In this document: piece after piece, positions 10,007-23,125 of the stretch
Numbering within the stretch: the stretch's first letter is position 1
How the letters are laid out: every line of letters begins with the position of its first letter
DNA from: Carnegiea gigantea
Taxonomy: Eukaryota > Streptophyta > Magnoliopsida > Caryophyllales > Cactaceae
DNA: 64,000 nt
Assembly (NCBI GenBank): GCA_029747015.1
Contig: JAKOGI010000832.1
Span: 62,001-126,000 of the forward strand
Direction: 5' to 3'
Program-made: the position numbers and the translations under genes
The notes under the pieces: model-generated
Database searches by the model: none
What the model was told of the DNA's origin: nothing
The model's input: only the letters and a program-made list of their open reading frames with translations

Positions 10007-13000
10007 ATGAGTGCTAGTATAAGCATGGAAGAGAAGCTTGATGCCATTTTGCAGAATAATCATGAGATTACTTCTTCTAATCAAGAGTTGAAGAGTTTTA
10101 ATCAAGAACTCAAGGCACAGAACGAGTACCTACGCAAGCAATTGGGTACTTTTCTCAAGCAAAAGCAAAAGCTCAATGAAGAACCATCCCATTCTGCTTC
10201 ACAAGGCCGAGAGCAAGGGTTCAGTCACAACCTTGAATCCTCAAGTGATGAGGAGCCATTCAGGAGACCACGGCAAGAGTAAAGAGGACAAGGTAACTCT
10301 AATGATTTTAGAGTTGAGATTCCAGAGTATGAAGGCAAGCTTGATCTAGAAGACTTCTTGGACTGGTTGCACACAGTGGAGAGGGTATTCGAATACAAGG
10401 ACGTTCCAGAAGAAAAGAAAGTCAAGTTGGTGGCATTGAGACTACGTAAGTATGCTTCTTTATGGTGGACCAACTTGTGTGCTAAGAGAGTTAGGGAACG
10501 TAAGACTAAAATCAGAACTTGGAAAAAGATGAAAACCAAGTTGAAGGCTAGATTTTTACCCCCCACGTATGTTCAAGATTGTTATTCACAACTTCATAAT
10601 CTGAACCAAGGCAATCTTAGTGTTGAAGAGTACACTAGAGAGTTTGAAAAGCTTGTGATTAAATGTGATTTGCAAGAACCGGAAGAGCAAACGATTGTAA
10701 GGTACTTGGGAGGACTTGATCCTAGGTACTCTAATGTTGTTGAATTGCAAGCTTATACTACATTTGATGAGGTTTGCGTGCTTGCTCACAAGGTTGAGCA
10801 ACAAAAGAAAGCTAAGCAAACTTTTAAGCCTCCACATCAAAGGCCTCCAATCCGGAACCAACCTTTTAACGAGGGGAGTTCCCAACCGGTTTCTAAGCCG
10901 TAAAATCCCTTTCCTTTCAATCCATAAAGAACCCAAGCACCACAAAAGGCCCCAGCACCCCCAATTCGACCAAACCCCAATCCTATGAGCACTAGAAGAT
11001 GTTTCAAGTGCCAAGGAGTAGGCCACATTGCTTCGGAGTGCCCAAACCGCAAGGTAATCACTTTGGCCGAATGGAGAGCCGTGGATGAGCAAGAAAAGGA
11101 AGGTGAAATTGAAGGTGAAACTGAAGAAGAACATGAGGAAAGTCAAGAAGAGGTTGAGGAGGAAGCTGATGAAGGAGAGATGTTAGTTTTGAGGAGGGTC
11201 TTGAACGGCCAAAAGAGCACCAAGGATGAGCAAAGAGAAAACATTTTTCACACTAGGTGCACGGTTCAAGGCAAGGTATGTTCATTGATTATTGATGGTG
11301 GGAGCTGTGCAAACGTGGTATCCCTTACCATGATTAAGAAGTTAGGCTTGCAAGCTACGGCCCATCCCCATCCCTACAACATACAATGGCTGAATCAAAG
11401 CAAAGGGCTTCAAGTCAATTCACGGTGCCTCATTTCATTATCCATTGGTAAGAACTATCAAGACCAACTTTGGTGTGATGTTATACCTATGGATGCATGC
11501 CATGTATTGTTGGGAAGGCCTTGGATGTATGACCGAAGGGTAACCCATGATGGTTTCATGAATACATACTCCTTGTCTAAGGGAGGAAAGAAGATTACCC
11601 TAAAGCCATTATCACCATCCGAACTCCTCAAAAACAAACCCACAAAAGGCTATGAACATTCTGGTTGTTTACTCACTTTTAGTGAAACTCTTTTGAAGGC
11701 TTTGAATCATGAATTCAAGGCTTTTAAAGAGTGGATCCTAACCATACAAGATGAACCAGAACCCCTATTACCAACCCATCCATTTGCCAAATCACTCATC
11801 CAAACTTTCTGTCATTTGTTTCCAGAAGAGATACCCTCGGGTTTACCCCATAAACGGGACATCCAACACCACATAGATCTCATTCCTGGTTCAATTCTTC
11901 CAAACAAGCCAGCTTACAGAATGAACCCAAAGGAAACCATGGAGATTCAACGGCAAGTAGAGGAGTTGATTTCAAAGGGACTTGTACGTGAGTCCTTAAG
12001 CCCCTGTGTCGTACCTGCTTTGTTGGTTCCCAAGAAGGATGGCAGCCAATGAATGTGTGTGGACAGCAGAGCCATAAACAAGATCACCATCAAGTATAGG
12101 TATCCCATACCTAGGCTTGAAGACATGCTGGACGAATTACATGGCTCTAAAATCTTCTCTAAAATTGATCTTTGAAGTGGTAACTACCAGATCAGAATAA
12201 GGGAGGCAGATGAATGGAAGACTGCATTCAAGACTAAAGGTTTATATGAGTGGCTAGTTATGCCATTTGGTCTTTCCAACACTCCTAGTACATTCATGAG
12301 GTTAATGAATCAAGTATTCAAACCCTATATTGGCAAGTTCATGGTGGTTTACTTCGATGACATTCTTATCTATTCCAAGGACGAGCAAGCACATCAAAAT
12401 CATCTCAATCAGATCATGCATGTCCTTGAGCGTGAGCAGTTATATGGTAATCTTAAGAAGTGTACCTTCTTTACTCATGAGGTTACATTCTTAGGTTACA
12501 TTATTTCTAGTGAAGGCATTAAGGTTGATGAAGGAAAGATAGAGGCTATTCGCACTTGGCCTCAACCACAAAGTATACATGATGTTAGAAGTTTTCATAG
12601 CTTGGCTACGTTTTACAGAAGATTTATTCGAAACTTCAGCACCATCATGTCCCTTATGACCGAAGTGCTAAAGGGTTCATTATTCTAATGGAATCCTAAG
12701 GCACAAACTGCCTTTGAAGAAATTAAGAAGAAACTCACTCAAGCACCTGTTCTTGCATTGCCGTGCTTTGAGAAGGTTTTTGAGGTTGAATGTGATGCAT
12801 CAGGAGTGGGAATTGGTGGAGTTTTAACTCAAGAAGGCAAGCCATTGGCCTTCTTCAGTGAAAAACTATGTGACTCAAGAAGAAAATACTCCACATATGA
12901 TAAGGAATTCTATGCTATCATTCGGTGCCTAGAGCATTGGAGTCATTACTTAGTGGCTAGTGAGTTTATACTTCACTCAGATCACGAGGCATTGAAGTAC

Positions 13001-14584
13001 ATTCAAGGCCAGCATAAACTTAACTCACGCCATGCTAAGTGGGTTGAATTCCTACAGTCATTCAACTTCACTATTATGCACAAGTCGGGAAAGTTGAATC
13101 AAGGTGCGGATGCATTATCAAGGAGACATCTCCTTATGTTCCAATTGGATGCTGTTATTCTTGGTTTTGAGCATCTCAAGAGTTTATATGCTGAAGATGA
13201 AGACCTTGGGAATCTCTATGCTGCATGTTTGAAGCATCCCAAGGGAGATTTCCTAATCCAAGAAGGTTATCTATTCAAGGGAGTGCGATTGTGCATTCCA
13301 AAGTGTAGTACTCGTGAGCTTCTAATCAGGGAAATTCATGGAGGTTCCTTAGCGGGTCATTTCGGAGAGTTAAAGACCTTAACCATGTTAAGGGAGCATT
13401 ACTACTGGCCAGGGATGGAGAAGGATGTTCAAGACATCCTTAGGAGGTGTGGAACATGCCAAGTAGCCAAGAGCCATACCCTACCTCACGGCTTATACAC
13501 CCCATTGCCTGTACCAACTCTACCTTGGATGGACGTGAGTATGGACTTCATTTTGGGTCTACCTAAGACTCAAAGGGGAAAGGATTCAATCTTCGTGGTG
13601 GTAGACAGATTTTCGAAGATGACACATTTCATTCCCTGCTGCAAAACCAATGATGCTACACACATTGTCGAGCTCTATTTTAAAGAGGTAACAAGGTTGC
13701 ATGGTATTCCTAAGTCCATTGTTTCAGATAGGGATATAAAATTCCTGAGTCATTTTTGGATTACCCTTTGGAAGAAGCTTGGTACTAAGTTGCTATTTAG
13801 TACTACCTGTCATCCCCAGACTCATGGCCAAACAGAAGTAACTAATCGAACCCTAGGAACTCTCCTAAGGGCTTTGATTAAACCAAATGCTAAAGCCTGG
13901 GATTTACTCTTACCATATGCTGAGTTTGCATACAACAAGGCACCTAGTAAGGCTACTGGTCTTTCACCATTCAAGGTGGTGTATGGGATTGATCCTTTGA
14001 GTCCAAATGATCTCACCCCACGGCCCCAAGACCAAAAGCACCATGTTGATGCAACACAAAGAGTAAAAGAGATTCAAAAGCTCCATGAGTTGGTGAAGGC
14101 ATGAATTGAGAAGACTAATGCAGCCTATGAAGCACACGCCAACAAGCATAAGAGAAAGATTATCTTTCGACCAGGAGACTTGGTATGGATCCATGTGAGA
14201 AAGGAACATTTTCCTTCTAAAAGGAAAAACAAACTCATGCCACGAGCTGAAGGTCCATTTGAATTCTTGGAGAGGATCAACGACAATGCTTATAAGATTG
14301 ATCTCCCTGGTGATTTTGAGGATTCAGCCACCTTTAATGTGGCTGATTTGAGCCCCTTCTATCCAGACACTTCCGCACCAGATTTGAGGGTCAAATCTTT
14401 TCAACAAAGGAAGAATGATAGAGTCCTACCTAGCCAAGACCTTGATCAAGATGTAACAAGTCCAATTCGTCCAAGAACAAGGTCCCAAACCAAGAAGATG
14501 GCTCACCTTTGGCAAGAAGTTGAAACTAGCACAAACGGGATAACCGGCCAGCGTAAGCCCGGTTTTGTGCATCTGATTTCTTAA
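10007..14584 (+). pseudogene. Gag-pol polyprotein of CRM-like element, seven in-frame stops
   Basis: A single frame runs from ATG 10007 to the stop at 14582-14584 without a visible shift. It is interrupted by stops at 10280, 10901, 10925, 12050, 12173, 12686 and 14102. Domains in order: gag, with a coiled-coil-like N-terminus of repeated NQEL words and the core at 10320-10770; a CCHC knuckle CFKCQGVGHIASEC (about 11003-11044); an acidic Glu-rich linker; protease with IIDGGSC (near 11290), where DSG is usual; RT with YFDD (about 12350); RNase H with ECDASGVGIGG (about 12788); integrase with an H2C2 finger (13340-13465) and the D, D, E residues in MDFILG, SDRD and QTEVTNR; an integrase C-terminal GPF-type module (14240-14300). 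The last ~56 codons lie in the 3' LTR. Stops fit CAA-to-TAA and CGA-to-TGA changes. Confidence 0.88.
14406..14415 (+). promoter_or_regulatory. Polypurine tract of CRM-like element (inside pol)
   Basis: AAAGGAAGAA directly precedes the 3' LTR start TGATAGAGTCC and is itself part of the coding frame, because pol reads through into the LTR. Confidence 0.65.
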
Positions 14585-15968
14585 GCTACATTGTGGCTTA
14601 AGGCCAATATTTTTGCATTTTTGGAATCCTCAGGATGTTAGCTTTCAGGTCCAAGCATTGATTTCAAATCATGCCACAAGAGGATGGAGGATCAAAGGCA
14701 TTACCCCAACCGGCCAGATTTGGTCCAATTCTACACGGTTGAAAGTTTAGCTGTGATTACCCTACTTAAACCTTGTTTAACCTTAATTTCTTGATTGGGG
14801 GGGTTTCTACACACCTTGAACTCCCCCCCCCACGGTTAAAATCCAGATCATACCCACTTTTGCTTTGGTTAAACTTGGTCTGAAAACCGGGTACAAAACT
14901 GCCCTTGAACCCGGTTTGGTGTCACGGTTTCTTTTACCTCCACCGGTGGGTTTCCTCCTCTTCAACTGAGTTGGCACGTCTTCCAAGGCTGGGCACACAC
15001 CCCAAGGTGACAATCATCATCTGCAACCTTGAAAAGAACGGCCAATGAGAAGGGAGAGACAAGGGAAGATGTTCCTTGCTTGCTATTGGCTAGCCGTAAA
15101 GGGGAAACCACTTTTCGGCTGAGCACATGATCTTTTTGCTGCCTTTGAAGCTGATTGAGTTTAAGGACAAGTTAATTATATTGTAATATTCATTTGTCTT
15201 GCTTTCTTTGATGGTTTAAGTGTATTTTGATTAGCCTTAAGCATGCTTGTAACCGATTAGCTCTAACCATGACAATTAGAGCTAATTAACACCTTTCCTC
15301 CCTAGGAGGGTAAAGTGAGGTGCTTGCTAAACTTGCTTGCTGATTAGGAAATGTTGTGAGGCAAGTAACAAAAGGCAAGTCACGGCGATATGGAAAACAC
15401 TTCAGTTTTTGTTGAATGAAAACCGTAGAGAGCATTTGAGGCTTTCTCTCCAAAACTCTTGCTTGCTTATCTTAGTTTAGGCCAAACTAAGTGGTGTTCA
15501 AGTGAGTCTTAACCTTGATTAAGTGGTGATTCTGTATCTTAATCAAGATTAAGGGCCCTAAACTCAAAGGTTGGTGGTGATTTCTGTATCCAATCCAAGG
15601 GTTTAGTCTTATCTCATCCCAGTTCATCCCACACGGTTCATTAGTGAAGTTGCTTGTTTGATTGTTAAGGGTAATCACTTCCACTAATCGTGTTCATCAT
15701 TTCCCCTCATTACTCCACTCTTTCTACTATCATTCACATCTATTTCCGCCATGTCCACTTCACCAAAAAGCTAGAAAACCAGCTAGAGTTGAAAAGCTCT
15801 CAAACCGGGTAAAACTAGGCAATTCTAGTTTTTGGGGCAGCAATATAGCATGGTGTACCCGTGCCTCCTAGCACGGCCGTGCCACTTCAGTCCGTGAGCA
15901 TTCTTGAGTTTTGGTCTTCTTTGGTGTGAGGTTGGTGTGTGTATTCATACCCATTGACCTTTACATCA
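14416..15968 (+). repeat. 3' LTR of CRM-like element
   Basis: 1553 bp from TGATAGAGTCC to TTTACATCA. Bases 14416-14584 encode the pol C-terminal tail with the words RPRTRSQTKKMAHLWQE and GFVHLIS. In CRM elements a C-terminal CR motif lies in this place, but I cannot confirm homology by eye. Confidence 0.92.
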
Positions 15969-15973
15969 CATGG
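15969..15973 (+). repeat. Target site duplication, right (CRM-like element)
   Basis: CATGG directly after the 3' LTR. LARD sequence resumes with TCATTTCATTGCCC. Confidence 0.9.
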
Positions 15974-16612
15974 TCATTTCATTGCCCTTTATCGACTAGG
16001 AGCAGATCCTTGAGTAGTCGGATAAGGGGAGATCCTGTGAGACATTAGGATGATCAGATGAGGAGATGTTGATAAGGGCATAAACTCAAGCACTGTCTAA
16101 TTATATTGGAGTGAGCCAGAAGAGACATTGAGTACAAGGTCAGAGCTAACCCAAGCAAGCATTAAGAGGGATAATTTAAGTACATGTCGAGGTGATACAA
16201 GGTCGATAAAACAGTTGTGCTGGCAAAACAAAGAAATAACCAAAGTCTTAGATGAGATATAAAGTATTCTGAAGGGCTTATCTAGTCAAAGGTGTTAGGA
16301 GATTGGATATCAGCGATACTTAAGTCCTCGTTACCTTGTGCCTTATGAGTCAGTAGTGTAGAATACCTCATGTGCAGTAACAAGGTCCTTTTCTTTCGAA
16401 GAGAATATCACTTTTGAAGCAAAGTAATTGAGTTCATTGAGGCTATTATGTGAGAAGTATTCGGATCTACTAAAATATGGGATTAAGAAGTTATACAATA
16501 CGTACACCCTTAGTCAGAGTACATTCGGCAAATTATACCTCTTTAGAGGGAAGCAATAGGAACCAATGGCCCATGTGTTTTAAAGCAGCATTGTATATAG
16601 TTGGCAAGTGTA
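15974..16612 (+). other. LARD internal region, resumed after the CRM-like insertion
   Basis: This matches 766-1403 and 23460-24098. It stops at GGCAAGTGT and jumps to LTR sequence. About 145 bp is missing against the other units, including the polypurine tract and the first ~105 bp of the following LTR. No gene is seen. Confidence 0.75.
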
Positions 16613-19510
16613 GATCATGGTTATTTTCCTAACCAAATCATGTTTATTAAATTCAATTACACTCAATTTATTTATTTAACGAATTGCATTATGTTATTTA
16701 AATTTTCCACCTTCATTTATCGTATTCAATCATCTTGGTTGGGAGATATTTTATTTTGGGTACCACTTTGCAACTCAAATTTCATTGATTGTTAATTTGA
16801 GTTTCGTTGATTGATTAAATGTCGGGTGAATCAATATTAGGCCTCGGTGAGCATAAATTAGTGATTAATTATTTTCTTAGCTTTTGTAAACTTTAATCCC
16901 AGGCAATACAAAATTTTATTTTTGTTCAACACTCCAAATAATTTGTCGAGCCCGAACTTAGCTTGTTGGGCCCAAAATAAAAGTTTAAAATCTTGCTAAC
17001 TTTGTTATTTCACTAAGTACTCATTTTAGCACCTAATTTTAATTAGCAAAAAGGTACTTTTTGGGTGGGAAATTTCAGTCACATGTTGCTAATACTTGAG
17101 AATTTCCAACCACAAAGAATTCAGCAAAAATCACAAGCTCATCTCTCCATTTTCTCTCTCCTCTCCACGGTCTTGAAGCAGAAAGCTGCTGCCGTGCCAC
17201 TAGTTCTGGTGGTTCTGACCACTTTTTCGGCTACCTCCCAGCTGCCCGTGTTCCCCTTACTGCTAGCTATCTTGTCCAACCCCTCAAATCACTCAAAACA
17301 GCCTTCTCCTCTCTCTAATTCAAGCCTAAATTGAGGTTTGTCCCAAGACCCTAACTTGTTTTATCTTGAGTTTTATGATTGTTTTATTTATGGGCTATGT
17401 TTGGATGATCAAATTGATAGTTATTGTACAATTGTTATTAAGTTTGGAGATGTTTGGAGTCATGGGTATTTGGTCAAGAGCATGATTTTCATGATTTTAC
17501 ATTTGTTTAAATGCCACTGTCGAAAATTCTGGGAATTATTGGATTGTCCAAAAAATCTAAAACTTTTACTGTAGCTTCTCTATATTATTTGGGATTTTTT
17601 GGAAACATTTCAAGAATTTTGGAGGTGTAATTAGTGAATTATGGAATTTTGAAGAAAACTGCCCTGTTTTGGATACGAATTATGTAATTATGTATTAATG
17701 AAGTTGTTTAGAGTTCGAATGTGTATATGAGGCCCTAAATGATCTTTTCATATCTTATTGTGGTGATTTGAAATGATTTCAAGTGAGTTTTATATGGAAA
17801 CAAAAGAGAAAGTTAAATCAGTGAGGGGCTGGAATTTCAGGACATTAGGGCTGACTTTGGGATTAAATTGGTAATGAATGGTCCAGCAAAAAATTATGAT
17901 TTTTGGTGGGTGTATAGCTCAGAGTGTTAGAATTAGAATGCCTCTTGAATCACCTTAATCCTAGATCTTTGGAAAAAGTTATGATCGTTTTATCAGAACT
18001 GTGCAGATTGGACCAAAAACTAACACACTTGTGTTTTAGCCCCATTTTGGGAACTCTATTGTGGGAATAAAATTTTGTGTTGTGAATGAAAGTTTTTGGG
18101 GACTTCTTAATATTTTCATATTGGGGTTGTAAGTCTCCATTTGAGGTCTATAATGAAAGTTAGGAATTTTTTAAATAAACTGACCTGCTTAGGTGTAATT
18201 CAGGTTGTTATTGCAATTTCTGTGCAGTGTATACTTGGAGGAAAATTCTAAAAGTTTTACTGTGGATTGTCCATATTATTTTTGAATTTATTGTAAGATT
18301 TCATGAATTTCGGTTGTGTAACCTATTTCAGAAAAGGCCATAACCACTCTCTTAATTGTCACCATCAAGACCTTTTCCCTTGTAATCTCATTTATCTCAT
18401 TATGGACTATTTTACTTTCATTTACTTTATATCAAATTTAATTACTTTTATCAATTCAATTTTGAAGTTATATTGGAATACACAAGTTATGTATACTATT
18501 TAATTACTCAATTTCTGTTACACATACTTTTACTTACTCAATTATGCGCGTAAGGATCATTTACTGACTACACATACTTACAATGGCATTTATGAAACAG
18601 AGTTAAGGCCTTGTTATCATTCCCTATTATGCATAACTGTTATCAAGTTAGAACATATTTATTAAGTCAGATGACATTCATGAAACAGCTGACTTGTATG
18701 AAGTCAGATGACATTTTTAAAGACTCAAGGTACGTCCATTGCCTGTATCTTCAGAAAGCAGATCATGTTTATCAAGTTACAACTCTTAATGAGTTTATCA
18801 ATGAATCAGTTTATACAGTGATTTGCCATTTAACTTGTGACCCCATCAGTTATCATCTATAGGGCGTCAGCCCATCATTTACCCGCGCGGCTTCAGGCCA
18901 ACTCTTGATCGGATTGGCAGGTGTACACCTATGTATAGATCATATCAGTGCAAGGGGTTCACATCCAGATAATAATGAGCAATTCAATTTCATATTACTT
19001 TCATTTTCATTGTTATTGCCAACTAAATGAATTGCAAAGACAGGTACCCATCAACAGTATTTCTATGCTCATTTTACAATACAGGAATGCATGTACTGAG
19101 TTTTTGCTCATGTTTTTGAATTGTTTTCATATTTTTCATTTTAGGTGATGAAGTATCACATATTTCCCCTTTTAGCAAGCCATTTTGAAAGTCATCAGAT
19201 GCTCACAGTGGATTCCGCATAGCACGAGTGTTGGGATCAACCTCAAGGTCTATATTCAACATACATGTGTGTAGTGTGGAGCGCGAGCTAGCATATGGTA
19301 TGATTAAGTAAATGGCATCGAAGTGAGCTATTATGGACTTTGGTCTTAAAGTGTATCAGCTTAATAGAGTTTATGATTAAGATCGTGAGCGGCAGGATTA
19401 AATGGTTCAGTTGGCCTTGTCCTTATCAGGACGGCGGTAGTGCCTTCGTTTACTGAGTCTTCTGCTGTAATTTTCAGTAATCATGTCATTAGTATTTTGG
19501 GGACGTCACA
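16613..19510 (+). repeat. LARD LTR-B (5'-truncated, about 2.9 kb)
   Basis: This is the middle LTR of the array. It aligns to LTR-A from about 1547 onward and ends ATTTTGGGGACGTCACA before a perfect PBS. Its first ~105 bp and the PPT are gone, so this LTR could not have been made as it stands by normal plus-strand priming at this site. Confidence 0.82.
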
Positions 19511-19514
19511 GATT

Positions 19515-19526
19515 TGGTATCAGAGC
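19515..19526 (+). promoter_or_regulatory. Primer-binding site, LARD unit 2
   Basis: TGGTATCAGAGC, four bases after LTR-B. It is a perfect initiator-Met PBS core. Confidence 0.82.
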
Positions 19527-19826
19527 TAAGGTTTAAGGACTACTGTGAGCTATCAAGTGTTTATGAGTTAGCTATTAAGGTGTGTATGAGTTATGTTGAA
19601 CCCAGTAAATGAGTTGTTGCTTATAAGTTCATTTGTATGGGCATATATGAAGAAATCATTTTCATTTGGGTGACTCAATCATTTGTTAATATCATGAGAT
19701 TCAAGCATGAACAAAGTGGACTGTGGAACCATTTAGGTCACCTGTTAGTGAGGCATGTTCTCATTTATCTGGGAGTTGTATTGCATGTTTCATTTCTCCT
19801 ATTTGTTTAAATTTCTGTAATCTTGC

Positions 19827-19972
19827 ACTCTGAGTGTGTAACCCATTAAGTTATGAACTCCGGCGTATAGCCGTTGAGCGATTGAAGTATTTCTCTCCAT
19901 TTCAGGTATCTATAGTAAGGCTTTAAGCCTGGGTCTTAATCAGTTTTTAGGCGAAACTCTATCCGTTTTGCC
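19827..19972 (+). promoter_or_regulatory. Leader hairpin series, LARD unit 2
   Basis: HP1 is decayed here (CACTCTGAG... with CCCATTAAG). HP2 is good (ACTCCGGC with GCCGTTGAG, 19857-19878). HP3 AGGCTTTAAGCCT is at 19918-19930. HP4 (19950-19972) pairs GGCGAAAC with GTTTTGCC through one G-U. The chromovirus has GTTTCGCC at the same place, so pairing is kept. Confidence 0.5.
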
Positions 19973-22679
19973 CCAGGATTTGAGAGTTTTATTGAGGTAT
20001 GTTGATATCCCTACTCTTGGGTATAGTGATGGTTGAAACCCAATGTGGGGATGCCATTTGCAACTTCTTAAGGGATTAATATAGTATCAAGTTAGATGTA
20101 AACCTCTAGATGAAGAAATGCCTTGTGGGGTAATATCTTTGAGGTGAACCAGTATGAGATAAACACCACAATGAGTGCTTATGTATGGTGATAGCAATTA
20201 GTAGCTTATGGTGTGCTACTTGGCATATATATATGTGTGGGATAAGTAATATTAAGCTGCTATATATAGGAATTATCTGGTCTTGACACTAAGACCTTAC
20301 ATCACCAATGCTCCCATTACTTCCTGTAATTGACTTATTTCTGCCCTAGTTACCTTGAATTGTTCAGAGGCAACATTTCTTTGCTGCTAACACTCTCTTG
20401 ATTTGTAATGGGGTGTTTATGAAAATTCTCATTTGTGGTCTATGGGGACTTTTTCAAACACATTTGAGCAACCTTTGTTATATGCGATTCAAACCCTGAC
20501 AATCATAATCGTTTAATTCTCTATTTCCATAATGGAGCCTATAATGACCGCCGGTGTGCATTCCTGTGTGATTTGCAATTCTTCCTAGCGTATTTAAGTC
20601 ATTCTACTTGCAGCTCAGTCATCACTATGTTCATATTTTTACTGTCACCTACTTGAACTCATTGCTTCTATTTGGGCACTATTCATTTATTGCTTGCAAA
20701 GCCTTTGGTTGCTTCAAACCTAGTCATTAAGTGCCCTTGCACTAATTAAATGTACCCATATTATTCGTGTTTCTATAGCACCGTAACGTTATGTTGGCAT
20801 ACTACTCCATGTTCGTAACTGCATGTCGTTACTCAAGTCATTTTGGTAAACCTTTCTTTACTAATATAACCTATCTTGTTAATGATAAATAAGAATTGGT
20901 GCTATTTTCATCTGCCAGCAGTTTTAAAGTTTATATGTGTAACCAAGACTTTTATTTATTGCAAATTATTTTATTGATGGATGTCATCATGTTCAGTCAT
21001 AAGATTGACTCCTTCATCTTGACGTATTGTCCTTGCAAACATCAGATGAATAAAATTTTCCTTTTGATAGTGTTGACCCTTGTCTTTGTCATTTTACTCA
21101 CATACGAATACCGTATGACTTTGCAAAAGTCGCTATAGTAACCTATTACATTTCTTCACCTTCGTTACTTAATACTCTCTCTCAACTTCATAACATTGAT
21201 CATTTACTTTACTATCATGACCATCATGAATAAACTGCATGTCTTGTATATGCTACAGGTCATTTCTATGCCTTGCCTCTTTCATTTCGATTCTTCTTCC
21301 TTTCATTCATTCAGCTTACATGTCGGTCCTTTCTAACCAATAAAGAAATGTCTTTGCAAGAGTTCATGTTGTGGTTACATCTCTTTATATTTTGGATTAC
21401 CCCCTTGTCATTTCAATTTATTGAGACCAGTAGGCAGTTGAATGTTTATCTTTTAAACACATGCCTCTAGTAGTATTGCTGGAACCATATTCACTTGACA
21501 TTCAATCCAGTTTGATTGGTAGATCTGGTATCATTATGGGGATGAACTGACTGTGTACTTACAGGACTACGATGATTGGTAAGGATCTTAAGGTTAGCCT
21601 GAGAGAGGATGATTGGCTAAACTTGCGTATCTACGGGCCGATGGAAGAAAAGCCCTATTTATCCCCTCAATTACATTGTGCAAGAAAGTGAATTATCATG
21701 TCAGTAATGCATTGAATATTAGTGATTTGTCAACCACACTCGGTATGTCCATATCCATATTTACAGTTGGTGGATTTAGAGACGTTTCATCTGAGGATTT
21801 TCAGGACAGTTTTCCCCTAAGAAATAGTGATTTTTAGATCAGCCTAGTTCAAGGTGCTCAATCCATTTTCAAAACGCCTGTCATATGACCCCCAACTGAG
21901 TTCAAAGAATTAAAAATTCAATGGATGAGTTGTAAAGGATTTATTTGACCAGGTGTGTCCTCATGGGAAACCTCAGGTTTATACAAAGAAGAAAGACAGA
22001 ATCTTATGGTTGTGTACTATGCATAGAGAGTTGCATAAGATCACTATCAAAATAAGTGCTCTATACCTTGAACAAATGATTTATGGGATTAACTGCTAAC
22101 AATAGATGTCTTTTCCAGGAATGATTTAAGGTTCGAATATCACACCTGAACCATGCAACCACAGTTCAACTTTTGCAAGACTACCCATTTATAGTAATTC
22201 TTGTTGCCTGTCTCATCTGCAAAACTTGATACTGTCCAATGTTGTTTAAGCTCCCTTGCATTTCAACCCGATGTTCCTATTAGGATGATCTTCCATGTCT
22301 TTGCAAACCCATTATTAAATGTGCAATACATTCTTGCTTAACCCTATATGGTTGTCAACATTCCCGTGCTCTCGATCTTCACCATCTCTATGTCATAATC
22401 TTGAGTTGTAGTTCATTTCGTTGAGAGCTGATTCCCACATCTACCTTACATCTTATTTATTCATAATAATACGCTCATATAACTTGTTCTGAATTCAAAA
22501 TATAATTCAACTCTCATTGTTGTGGGTGATTGCGATTGTCATAATTCCCTTACTCTCCTTATTTTGAACTTCAATTCCCACAGATATATCTCATATGCGC
22601 ATAAGTAAACTGTAGCTTTTCTGTTCAATCTTATTACTAGACTTGAATTGGTTTTATATGAGCAAAGGCACGTTTCTCA

Positions 22680-23125
22680 TTTCACTTGTTCAATTTATTT
22701 ACTTATCCATTGGTACTTTGCTCGTTCAATCTATTGATCTATCCATTGTATTTTACCGGTTCAATCTATTGATTTATTTATGGCACTTGCAATTCGCACA
22801 CCTATATCATATATCCGCATAAGTGAACTTCAGTAATCCTTATTTAATCTTGTTGCCGTACTTGACTTAGCTCCATATGAGCAAATGTGTGTTTTCACTG
22901 CAGCCTATTCAATCCATTTATCTATTCATTAGACCTTGCTTGTTTATTCAATCTAGTTCTCTAGCTTATTTATCCAATCTAGTTCTCTATCCATTGGCAC
23001 TTTGCTTATCTAATCCATTTATCTATCCATTACACTTTGCTTGTCCAATCTAGTTGTCTATCTATTGCACTTTGCGCATCCAATCTATGTATCTATTTAT
23101 TGCACATTGCTTGTCCCCTCTATCT
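22680..23125 (+). repeat. Degenerate minisatellite in LARD internal region (unit 3)
   Basis: Third copy of the CAATCTA/TATCCATT/CACTTTGCTTGT repeat block, with the same repeat number as at 20-480. Confidence 0.6.

Larger units (their letters stand above)
8333..15968 (+). mobile_element. Complete CRM-like Ty3/gypsy retrotransposon, nested in LARD unit 2
   Basis: Two LTRs (8333-9885 and 14416-15968), both 1553 bp and starting TGAT and ending ATCA, are flanked by a perfect CATGG duplication. An initiator-Met PBS follows the 5' LTR. Between them lies one gag-protease-RT-RNase H-integrase reading frame whose C-terminus is encoded inside the 3' LTR. RT/RNase H wording, the FHTRC and LLGRPW protease context and the overlap of pol with the LTR fit the CRM clade of chromoviruses. 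That clade assignment is from memory of the family and needs a tree. A by-eye count gives roughly 45-50 LTR differences, about 3%. The gag-pol frame has seven stops, so the copy is not autonomous now. Confidence 0.85.

Noticed and set aside
10225..11146. Minus-strand frames of 113 and 186 codons
   Set aside because: They are antisense to the CRM-like gag and knuckle region, whose sense frame has clear motifs.
17065..17334. 89-codon frame in LARD LTR-B as a gene
   Set aside because: The matching positions in LTR-A and LTR-C do not keep the frame, so it is chance.
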